Shown here piece after piece: positions 57,682 through 64,000 of a stretch of DNA of 64,000 bases. The translations under genes and the position numbers were made by a program. Origin of the DNA: JANNPJ01 sp035474375 (GTDB taxonomy: Bacteria > Actinomycetota > Actinomycetes > Actinomycetales > Kineosporiaceae). The DNA is taken from NCBI GenBank assembly GCA_035474375.1, contig DATINJ010000248.1:14654-78653 (forward strand). Direction: 5' to 3'. The notes under the pieces were generated by a model. That model had not been told where the DNA came from. It saw nothing but the letters and a program-made list of their open reading frames with translations, and ran no database searches. Within the stretch, counting starts at the first letter, position 1. Each line of letters opens with the position of its first letter.

Positions 57682-58530
57682 TTACGGAGCGGTGATCGCG
57701 GTGTAGCTGTCCGGCCGGCGGTCGCGGTAGAACTGCCAGTCGTTGCGCACCTTTCGGATCAGGTCCAGGTCCAGGTCGCGGACGACGAGTTCCTCGCTGG
57801 TCTCGCTGCCCCGCTCGCCGACGTAGTTGCCTTGCGGATCGACGAACTGGCTCTTGCCGTAGAAGTTCACCGCAAGGTCGCCGTACTCGTTGTCCTCGGT
57901 ACCGACCCGGTTCGGGGCGGCAACGAAATATCCGTTGGCCGCTGCGGCAGCCGGCTGCTCGATGTCCCAGAGCCGGTTGGAGAGGCCGGGTTTGGTGGCG
58001 TTCGGGTTGAACACGATCTGTGCACCGTTCAGGCCCAGCTCCCGCCAGCCCTCCGGGAAGTGCCGGTCGTAGCAGATGTAGACGCCGATCTTGCCTACCG
58101 AGGTGTCGAAGACCGGGTATCCCAGGTTGCCGGGGCGGAAGTAGAACTTCTCCCAGAACTTGTCCAGGTTCGGGATGTGGTGCTTGCGGTACTTGCCCAG
58201 GATCGAGCCGTCGGAGTCGACCACCACCGCGGTGTTGTAGTAGACGCCGGGCATGTCCTCCTCGTAGATCGGGAGGATCATGACCATCCGCAGCTCCTTC
58301 GCCAGCGCCGCGAAGCGCTGCACGATCGGGCCGTCGGCCGGTTCTGCGTACTCGTAGTACTTGGCGTCCTCGGTGATGCCGAAGTACGGCCCGTAGAACA
58401 GCTCCTGGAAGCAGATGATCTGCGCGCCCTGGGCGGCGGCGTCCCGAGCGAACCCCTCGTGCTTGGCGATCATGGACTCTTTGTCGCCTGTCCAGGTGGT
58501 CTGGCTGATCGCTGCTCGGATCACAGACAT
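57682..58530 (-). CDS. N-carbamoyl-beta-alanine amidohydrolase (beta-ureidopropionase), nitrilase superfamily
   Basis: A 282-residue nitrilase-superfamily enzyme with the triad Glu43 (CFQELF), Lys116 (GKYRKHHIP) and Cys153 (YICYDRHFPE). KFYFRPGNLGYPVFDT, IVFNPNATKPGLS and AAPNRVGTED match beta-ureidopropionase-type members. It hydrolyses the ureido acid from dihydropyrimidinase to beta-alanine (or the beta-amino acid), CO2 and ammonia. ATG 58530 has AGGGGAG upstream. It is the first gene of the operon. Confidence 0.9.
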   Translation of the reverse strand: MSVIRAAISQTTWTGDKESMIAKHEGFARDAAAQGAQIICFQELFYGPYFGITEDAKYYEYAEPADGPIVQRFAALAKELRMVMILPIYEEDMPGVYYNTAVVVDSDGSILGKYRKHHIPNLDKFWEKFYFRPGNLGYPVFDTSVGKIGVYICYDRHFPEGWRELGLNGAQIVFNPNATKPGLSNRLWDIEQPAAAAANGYFVAAPNRVGTEDNEYGDLAVNFYGKSQFVDPQGNYVGERGSETSEELVVRDLDLDLIRKVRNDWQFYRDRRPDSYTAITAP

Positions 58531-58548
58531 GAACTCCCCTTTCCCAGT

Positions 58549-58561
58549 GCACACGTTGTGC
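58549..58561. promoter_or_regulatory. Short dyad upstream of the dihydropyrimidine operon
   Basis: GCACA-CGT-TGTGC, a perfect inverted repeat 18 bases before the beta-ureidopropionase start codon. Possible operator; no regulator gene is adjacent. The rest of 58531-58709 shows nothing else. Confidence 0.4.
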
Positions 58562-58709
58562 GCTGGCCGTGACACTAACGGCACACCGCCGACGAGTGAA
58601 GACGTCATCCTGAGGCCTGCTCGAACACGGGCGTGTTACGTCGCGGTCAGCCGCGTTTCCGAGGCGTGAATTCTTGATCGTGGGGCGCGACTTGTCCGGT
58701 TCCTGGGGT

Positions 58710-60506
58710 TCAGGCCGGCCGCAATGGCAGGACGAGTTGGTCGTCCGCGCCGTCCGCCAACCGGATCGGGATCGTCCAGTCCTGCTGGTAGCGGTGGCAG
58801 GCGGCGAACTCGCTGTCGCCCTGATCGCAGGCGGCCGCCGCGGCGCTGATCTGCAGCACACCCTCGGCCCCCCGACCGCCGGCCAGCTGCACGGTCCGAG
58901 AGAGGCCGCGCTCGGTCCCGGAACCGGCGGTGAGCAGGCTGGACGGCGACGCGGTCACCGTCAACGAGGTGGGGTCCCCGAAGCGGTGGTCCAAGTGTTG
59001 GCCGGTCGGCGGGTCGAACTCGATCTGCAGCCGCAGTTCCCCGACCGCCAGATCGGTGCGGGTCCAGCGGGCCGGACGGATGCCTGCGGCGACTCGAGCT
59101 CCGGCCGGGATCGGCAACCGGACCAGGCGATGCGCACCCGACTCGACAACGATCAAATCGTCCCCGTCGACCAGCAGGTCGCTCGGCTCGGACAAGTCCC
59201 GCGCCAGCGTGCCGACGGTGCGGCGGAGCGGGTCGTAACGTCGCACCGCGCCGTTGTACGTGTCGGCGATGGCGATCGTGCCGTCCGGCAGAACAGTGAC
59301 CCCGAGTGGATGTTGCAGCCGGGCATCGTCCCGGCCGTCACCGTCGCGGAAGCCCCAGTCGAACAGCCCTTGGCCGACCGCCGTGGTGACAGCGGCACCG
59401 ACCGCTGGGTCGGCGGTGACCGACCGCAGTGCCGAGGTCTCGGCGTCGGCCACCCAAAGAGTGCCCTCGGCGTCCGTCGCCAGACCGGACGGCTGGGCGA
59501 AGAACGCCGTGCTCAACGGGCCGTCTCGAAGCCCTTCAACCCTCGTTCCGGCCAGCGCGGCGAGCCGGCCGCTGACTGGCTCGAAGCCCCAGAGCTGATG
59601 CGAGCCGGCCATCGCCACCACGATCTGCCCTTGCCACCAGGCGAGATCCCAGGGCGAGGACAGCGCTGCGGAGGTCGCGCCGCCGGCCAGGGTGCGAACC
59701 TCACCGTCCGCCAGGCGCAGCCCGCGCAGGGCATGGTTCACGGTGTCGGCCACCACCACGTCGTAGCCGACCTCGGCCGCGATCGACGGTGGCAGTCGCA
59801 GCAGACCCTGCGGTTCGGCGAAGGCCGGCTCGATCCCGTCTCGCCGCCCCCGAACCCCGGTGCCGAAGCGGCGACGCTCGTGGATCAGGTCCGCCTCGAG
59901 TTCGACCAGCTGGTGGTGTGCGGTATCGGAGACCAACAGCGTGCCGCCCGCCAGCGCGATCACCTTGCTGGGAAACCGAAGTTCGGAGGCTGGTTCCGGG
60001 GCCGGGACGTACGGACTGTTCCCGCGACGCAGGGTGCCGGCCGCCTCGTGCTCGGCGATCAGTTCCTCGATCAGCGTGCTCAACTCGAGGGCATGGCCCT
60101 CGCCGGCCAGATGTGCCACCACCGATCCTCGCGGGTCGACGACGACCAGGGTCGGCCACGCCTTGGCCGCATAGGCGTCCCAGGTGATCAGTTCGGAATC
60201 GGCCAGCACGGGATGGTGGACGGCGTAGCGCTCGACCGCCGCGCGGACCGCTTCCGGCTCGCCCTCGTGCGGAAACTTCGGCGAATGGACGCCGATCGTG
60301 ACCAGGACATCGGCGAACCGGTCCTGGAGCGGACGCAACTCCTCCAGCACGTGCAGACAGTTGATGCAGGCGAAGGTCCAGAAGTCCAGCAACACGATCC
60401 GGCCGCGCAAGTCGGCGAGCGTCAACGCACTGCCGCCGGTGTTCAGCCAGCCCTGGCCCCGCAACTCGGGTGCCCGTACCTTGATCCGTCCGGTCACACG
60501 CTGCAC
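58710..60506 (-). CDS. NHLRC2-like protein: thioredoxin-like domain plus NHL repeats
   Basis: A 598-residue protein. Residues about 10-145 are a TlpA/thioredoxin-like domain with FWTFACINCLHVLEEL, where CINC is the CxxC motif. Residues about 170-500 form an NHL beta-propeller (repeats near LLVSDTAHHQLVEL, VVVADTVNHALRGL, LWVADAETSALRSV, IAIADTYNGAVRRY), and a C-terminal beta-rich domain follows. This order is that of NHLRC2, conserved from bacteria to animals and without an established biochemical role. There is no signal peptide, so it is cytosolic, unlike typical TlpA proteins. Confidence 0.87.
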   Translation of the reverse strand: MQRVTGRIKVRAPELRGQGWLNTGGSALTLADLRGRIVLLDFWTFACINCLHVLEELRPLQDRFADVLVTIGVHSPKFPHEGEPEAVRAAVERYAVHHPVLADSELITWDAYAAKAWPTLVVVDPRGSVVAHLAGEGHALELSTLIEELIAEHEAAGTLRRGNSPYVPAPEPASELRFPSKVIALAGGTLLVSDTAHHQLVELEADLIHERRRFGTGVRGRRDGIEPAFAEPQGLLRLPPSIAAEVGYDVVVADTVNHALRGLRLADGEVRTLAGGATSAALSSPWDLAWWQGQIVVAMAGSHQLWGFEPVSGRLAALAGTRVEGLRDGPLSTAFFAQPSGLATDAEGTLWVADAETSALRSVTADPAVGAAVTTAVGQGLFDWGFRDGDGRDDARLQHPLGVTVLPDGTIAIADTYNGAVRRYDPLRRTVGTLARDLSEPSDLLVDGDDLIVVESGAHRLVRLPIPAGARVAAGIRPARWTRTDLAVGELRLQIEFDPPTGQHLDHRFGDPTSLTVTASPSSLLTAGSGTERGLSRTVQLAGGRGAEGVLQISAAAAACDQGDSEFAACHRYQQDWTIPIRLADGADDQLVLPLRPA

Positions 60507-60536
60507 AACCCGCGCGCCGGGGACGGCATTCCAGGC

Positions 60537-61025
60537 TCAGAGGTCACGAGCCCAGGTCTGACCGACGAGATCATGGCCGAATCTGTGATCCGGTTCCTCC
60601 TTGATCAACTCGAACCCGACGGATTCGTAGATCCGGCGGGCAACGGTCTGCTGATCAGTCGTCCACAGCATGATTCGCCGATAGTCGGCCTTCGTGGCGA
60701 AGTCCAGGCAGGTCTGCACCAGGCGGGCGCCCAGGCCATGCCCCCGGGCGGAGGGATGGACCAGCAGGACCCGCAGTTTCGCGGTCTCAAGGTCATCACC
60801 GGTGATGCAGAAGATGCTGCCGACTCGCTCGCCGTCCAGTTCGGCGATCCAGGCAGCCTCTCTTTCGGGTTCATGATGCTCCGCATAGGCTGCCACGATC
60901 CGCGCTACCAATGCCTCAAAACTATTGTCCCAGCTGTACTCCGATGCGTAGAGCGCACCGTGGGCAAGGACCACCCAGCCCAGGTCACCGGGCTGGTCGA
61001 GCGGACGGATCACTGATGTACGCAT
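60537..61025 (-). CDS. GNAT-family N-acetyltransferase
   Basis: A 162-residue acetyltransferase. Core: AAWIAELDGERVGSIFCI, LRVLLVHPSARGHGLGARLV (acetyl-CoA pyrophosphate motif RGHGLG), IMLWTTDQQTVARRIYESVG. The type resembles the GNAT half of MarR-GNAT proteins that acetylate small molecules or amino groups. It is divergent from a TetR gene with a strong palindrome in between, so it may be the target of that regulator. Confidence 0.87.
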   Translation of the reverse strand: MRTSVIRPLDQPGDLGWVVLAHGALYASEYSWDNSFEALVARIVAAYAEHHEPEREAAWIAELDGERVGSIFCITGDDLETAKLRVLLVHPSARGHGLGARLVQTCLDFATKADYRRIMLWTTDQQTVARRIYESVGFELIKEEPDHRFGHDLVGQTWARDL

Positions 61026-61067
61026 CCCACTCCTCGACGTCCACCATTGGGAAACATCAACAATCGC

Positions 61068-61093
61068 ATGACTGAAACGACTGTTTCAGTCAT
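61068..61093. promoter_or_regulatory. TetR operator between gnat and tetR
   Basis: Perfect 11-bp arms ATGACTGAAAC and GTTTCAGTCAT with a four-base centre. TAGGCT at 61095-61100 looks like a -10 element and is followed six bases later by the tetR GTG start, so the tetR mRNA is probably leaderless and the operator lies over the promoter. Confidence 0.78.
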
Positions 61094-61106
61094 CTAGGCT
61101 AGCGGT

Positions 61107-61691
61107 GTGACGGCGGAAACGGCACCCCCTTCGGCGCGACAGGCCGAACTCTTGGAAGCTGCCTACCAGTACGCGTTGGAACACGGGCTTGCAGACGTGT
61201 CGCTAAGGCCGCTGGCGGCCGCGATCGGCTCCAGTCCGCGGGTGCTGCTGTATCTCTTCACCAGCAAAGATGGGTTGGTGCGGGCGCTGCTGGCTCGTGC
61301 TCGAGTGGATGAGCTGGCGCTGCTCGATCGGTTGAGCGACCACGAAGGCCACCCGGCGGGATTGGCGGTCGCCGCCGAGCGGGTCTGGCATTGGCTGGCG
61401 GCCCGCGAGCACCGGGCGCTGTTGACGTTGTGGGTCGAGGCATATGCCCGCTCCCTGGTCGACCCGGAAGGGCCGTGGGCGGACTTCGCTCGGGCTACCG
61501 TGGAGGACTGGCTGAGCGTGCTTGCCGCCGCCCAGTCGGCCGGCGTCCGCGATACGGAGGCCGGCCAGGCCCAACGCACTCTGTTGCTCGCCGTGCTGCG
61601 TGGCGCTTTGCTTGACCTTCTGGCGACCGGGGACGCGGAGCGAATCACCGCTGCAGTCACCCTTCACCTCGCCGGCCCGGGGGGTGCTTGA
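61107..61691 (+). CDS. TetR-family transcriptional regulator
   Basis: A 194-residue regulator from GTG 61107. DNA-binding domain at residues about 8-55 (QAELLEAAYQYALEHGLADV, LAAAIGSSPRVLLYLFTSKD), helical effector domain afterwards. No ribosome binding site precedes it, in line with a leaderless transcript. The palindrome upstream implies self-repression, and probably control of the divergent GNAT gene. A CorA gene follows 56 bases later on the same strand, perhaps from its own ribosome binding site. Confidence 0.86.
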   Translation: MTAETAPPSARQAELLEAAYQYALEHGLADVSLRPLAAAIGSSPRVLLYLFTSKDGLVRALLARARVDELALLDRLSDHEGHPAGLAVAAERVWHWLAAREHRALLTLWVEAYARSLVDPEGPWADFARATVEDWLSVLAAAQSAGVRDTEAGQAQRTLLLAVLRGALLDLLATGDAERITAAVTLHLAGPGGA

Positions 61692-61747
61692 TCGGCGGGG
61701 CAGTGCCTGCCGGAGTAGCCTGCGAAGGTGAATCAGGTGGTGCTGTG

Positions 61748-62749
61748 GTGACCGATCGGCCGTCGCGTTGTGACCCCGGGGTTCGCACCCGGGTCTGGCG
61801 GGATGGGAAACTTGAGGACGAGAACTTCGCTTTCGAGGAGATCTCCGAGCAGATCGATCGGCCCAATTGCGTGGTCTGGGTTGATCTCGATGATCCAGGT
61901 CACGAACGACTTCAGGCGCTCGCTGGCGAGCTTTCCCTGCACCCGGCGTCGATCGAGGACGCTATTGCCGCCAACGAGCGGGCCAAGGCCGCTTCCTATC
62001 CCGGATACCTTTTCGTCAGCCTCTATGCGACGGAATGGGCGGACCGGAAGGTGGTTGCGCATCGGGTTTCGGCTTTCGTGCTCGACAAGGTGCTGGTGAC
62101 CGTTCATAAAGCCGAATGGAAGGGCGTGGACGAGGTTGTCCGTCGCTGGGATGCCGAGGAAGATCTGATCGAAAAAGCTGGCTCCGGAGTGGACGGTCTG
62201 CTCCATTCACTGCTGGATGTCATCGTCGACAGTCAGTTCGAGACGGTGCAAACCTTGGACACGGTGATCGACGCCTTCGACGAGCACCTGTTCTCGGACC
62301 ACCCTCCGACGAGGGAGCAGCAACGCGAGGTTTACCAGGTGCGTACCGGAACGGTGGACTTTCGGCGACTGGTGGTCGCGGTGCCGCAAGTAGTCAGCAC
62401 CGTGTACCGGCTTCGAGGCCACAAGCACCCGGAGATGCAGTCGGATTGGGACGATCTGCATGACCACGTTTCCCGGGTCGTCGAGTGGAGCGACGCGACC
62501 CGCGAACAATTGCAGAATGTCCTTGCTGCCAGCATGTCTCAACAGGATCTGCGGATGAACGAGATCATGAAGAAACTCACCGCCTGGGCCGGCATCATCG
62601 CCGTTCCGACCGCGATCACCGGGTTCTACGGGCAGAACATTCCCTACCCCGGGTTCCAGCAGCCGTGGGGGTTCTGGGTCTCGTCGATGGTGATTGCAGG
62701 GACAATGCTTGGTCTGTACTTCGGTTTCAAACGTCGCGGGTGGCTTTGA
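61748..62749 (+). CDS. corA: CorA-family divalent cation transporter
   Basis: A 333-residue CorA-type protein: large cytosolic N-terminal domain (EDENFAFEEISEQIDRPNCV, ASIEDAIAANERAKAASYPG), long helix, then two C-terminal transmembrane helices (about residues 275-292 and 308-326). The pore signature before the second helix reads YGQN rather than the usual YGMN, and the loop IPYPGFQQPW differs from the classic MPE loop. Mg2+ or Co2+ transport is likely, though the changed signature leaves ion choice open. GTG 61748 has AGGTGG seven bases upstream. It overlaps the convergent hydrolase gene by 23 bases. Confidence 0.86.
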   Translation: MTDRPSRCDPGVRTRVWRDGKLEDENFAFEEISEQIDRPNCVVWVDLDDPGHERLQALAGELSLHPASIEDAIAANERAKAASYPGYLFVSLYATEWADRKVVAHRVSAFVLDKVLVTVHKAEWKGVDEVVRRWDAEEDLIEKAGSGVDGLLHSLLDVIVDSQFETVQTLDTVIDAFDEHLFSDHPPTREQQREVYQVRTGTVDFRRLVVAVPQVVSTVYRLRGHKHPEMQSDWDDLHDHVSRVVEWSDATREQLQNVLAASMSQQDLRMNEIMKKLTAWAGIIAVPTAITGFYGQNIPYPGFQQPWGFWVSSMVIAGTMLGLYFGFKRRGWL

Positions 62750-63584
62750 ACCCGCTGAGCCATTCGTGCAGTATCACGGCCAGCCTTTCCGGCTGGTCGA
62801 ATTGGATCAGGTGACCGGCGTCCGGGATCAGTCGGAGCTTCGCGCCAGGGATGAGTTTGGCCAGAGAGTGAGCTCTGTCGACCGGTAGCCAGACGTCGTC
62901 GGTTCCCCAGACGATCAGGACCGGAAGGTCGAGTTCCGGATAACGTGGTTGGACGTCGTCCGTATAGGACTGATCGGCTTGGGCGATCTGCCGGTAGAAG
63001 GCGGCCTGGCCCTCGTCGCTCAGCCATGGGGCGACGAGGGCATCGAGTCGGTCGGGGGATAGCCCGCGATGGCTGGCCCCGCCGATGTAGGCCCGGACGA
63101 CCGCAGCGTGGATGGCGCTCGGCAGCGCATCGAATACCGCGGAGCTCTCTTGAACCAGCTGAAAGAAGCCCGTTCCCCAGGGGGCGAGCGCTACCACGTC
63201 GACCAAGGCCAGCGAACGAAAGACACTGCCGTGCAATAGATGTGCCCTGAGTGCCACGGCGCCACCGAAATCGTGGGCCACCACGTGCGGGGCGTTCAAC
63301 CCCCAGTAGGAGATCAGGTCGCTCAGTAGTTCACCCTGGAGGTCCAGGGACACTCGGTGATCCGGATCTTTGGACGAGCGCCCGTAGCCGGGCATGTCCC
63401 ACAAGTAAACGGTGAACCGCTCGCTGAGCGCTTCGGCATGGGCCTGCCAGACCAGCGACGACCACGGAGTGCCGTGGCAGAACACCACATCCGGCCCAGA
63501 ACCCGATCGAGTCCAACGGATACGCCGTCCGTTCCAGGTCCATTCCTGGAACAGATCCTTCTGGGGCACGTCCATGCCCGACAT
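62727..63584 (-). CDS. Alpha/beta hydrolase with Asp nucleophile (haloacid/haloalkane dehalogenase or epoxide hydrolase-like)
   Basis: A 285-residue alpha/beta hydrolase. CHGTPWSS is the oxyanion loop, LWDMPGYGRSSKDPD the following conserved loop, and the nucleophile elbow AHDFGG has Asp105 instead of Ser. LIVWGTDDVWLP holds the acid, and DAGHLIQFDQPE the His. An Asp nucleophile is the mark of haloalkane/fluoroacetate dehalogenases and epoxide hydrolases. The Trp following HGTP could serve as halide-stabilising residue. The exact substrate cannot be decided. ATG 63575 is an alternative start. Overlaps the end of corA by 23 bases. Confidence 0.83.
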   Translation of the reverse strand: MSGMDVPQKDLFQEWTWNGRRIRWTRSGSGPDVVFCHGTPWSSLVWQAHAEALSERFTVYLWDMPGYGRSSKDPDHRVSLDLQGELLSDLISYWGLNAPHVVAHDFGGAVALRAHLLHGSVFRSLALVDVVALAPWGTGFFQLVQESSAVFDALPSAIHAAVVRAYIGGASHRGLSPDRLDALVAPWLSDEGQAAFYRQIAQADQSYTDDVQPRYPELDLPVLIVWGTDDVWLPVDRAHSLAKLIPGAKLRLIPDAGHLIQFDQPERLAVILHEWLSGFKATRDV

Positions 63585-63628
63585 GATGACATCCAGACGT
63601 GATGTCCTTTTCGGTCCTGTTCACCTGT

Positions 63629-64000
63629 CTAGAAAGGTGGTTCTCCTGGGTCGTCGGGTGGGCTGGTTTCGTTTGGTGTGTTGGGTTTCGAATTGTGTTG
63701 GGGTGGTTGGTATTTGGGTGGTGGTCCGGTGTAGACGTGGGGGTAACTGAGGTAGGTGTGTCCGGTGGGGCTGGTCATGATGATGGTGGCTGGTGGGTGG
63801 TGGGGGTTGGTGGAGATCCGGTGGGTCCAGCGGCCTTGGTGTTTCATCCGGTGGTCACGGTCGCATTCGGCGGCGAGGTTGGGTTCGCTGGTGTCGCCGG
63901 CGGGCCAGGCGATGATGTGGTCGAGGTCGCTGTGGGTGGCGGGGTGGTGGCAGGTGGGGGTGCGGCAGGTGACGTCGCGGGCTCGGACGTGGTCGGCGAG
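63629..64000 (-). CDS. HNH endonuclease-domain protein (DUF222/13E12 type), partial
   Basis: Only the C-terminal end is inside the window; the frame is open to the right edge. It shows the HNH core: VRARDVTCRTPTC, HSDLDHIIAWPAGDTSEPNL, ECDRDHRMKHQGRW, with the Cys pairs that bind zinc, followed by a Thr/Pro/His-rich tail. The expected upstream DUF222 domain lies beyond the edge. Such 13E12-repeat-family proteins occur in many copies in some actinobacteria and are often carried in repeated segments; activity is unproven. The Pro/Thr/Asn tail has lower GC than the neighbours. Confidence 0.82.
   Translation of the reverse strand, partial: LADHVRARDVTCRTPTCHHPATHSDLDHIIAWPAGDTSEPNLAAECDRDHRMKHQGRWTHRISTNPHHPPATIIMTSPTGHTYLSYPHVYTGPPPKYQPPQHNSKPNTPNETSPPDDPGEPPF

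Noticed and set aside
63629..64000. Prophage or insertion sequence at the right edge
   Set aside because: The HNH domain is of the DUF222/13E12 type that is common on actinobacterial chromosomes; no phage genes or inverted repeats are visible.

Overview
The window is a 64 kb piece of a high-GC actinobacterial chromosome. Evidence for this: GC-rich third codon positions, frequent GTG starts, Lsr2, a PknB-type kinase, an F420-type LLM oxidoreductase, a DUF222/13E12-type HNH endonuclease and an IniBAC-like locus. A soil Propionibacteriales-like lineage would fit, but no rRNA or other marker allows a firm placement. There is no tRNA, rRNA, CRISPR array, insertion sequence or prophage. Coding density is high and most transcription units are one to seven genes long with their own regulator.

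Layout. 1-10.6 kb: hybrid histidine kinase (cut by the edge), an alpha/beta-hydrolase-fold protein lacking its nucleophile, two TetR/MFS efflux modules with clear palindromic operators, an Rpn-family protein, a hydrolase remnant, a flavin disulfide reductase, DUF2630 and Lsr2. 10.9-19.1 kb: DoxX, EAL-HDOD protein, Ser/Thr kinase, DUF1990, a genuine ACC deaminase coupled to an uncharacterised TIM-barrel-like protein, two small proteins, and a LigD-like phosphoesterase whose ligase domain has lost its catalytic lysine. 19.3-25.6 kb: hutH with IclR, then a LacI regulator facing a YtfQ-like sugar-binding lipoprotein through a strong bidirectional terminator, with two matching LacI operators, and a GntR regulator. 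25.7-30.3 kb: SMI1-like protein, an ABC-2 exporter with XRE regulator, and DUF2252.

30.3-40.3 kb is the most striking region: a large LuxR/MalT-like regulator (IniR-like), an acidic Gly/Asn/Asp-repeat protein in the IniB position, two consecutive dynamin-like GTPases (IniA/IniC-like), an Asp-rich protein, and an Hsp70 that has lost its substrate-binding domain and instead carries a repeat linker, a membrane anchor and an outer domain. I read it as an envelope-stress/membrane-remodelling system.

40.2-51.3 kb: secreted lipase, IclR, TetR-CocE hydrolase, then a complete galactarate/glucarate catabolic operon (two sugar-acid dehydratases, a DapA-family enzyme in the aldolase position, tartronate semialdehyde reductase, glycerate kinase), then an ArsR-AHSA1 pair with two operator copies. 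51.4-58.5 kb: a seven-gene dihydropyrimidine/hydantoin operon (beta-ureidopropionase, dihydropyrimidinase, F420-type LLM oxidoreductase, ABC importer). A dispersed palindromic repeat occurs both within this operon and downstream of it. 58.7-64 kb: NHLRC2-like protein, GNAT, TetR, CorA, an Asp-nucleophile hydrolase and the end of a 13E12-type HNH protein.
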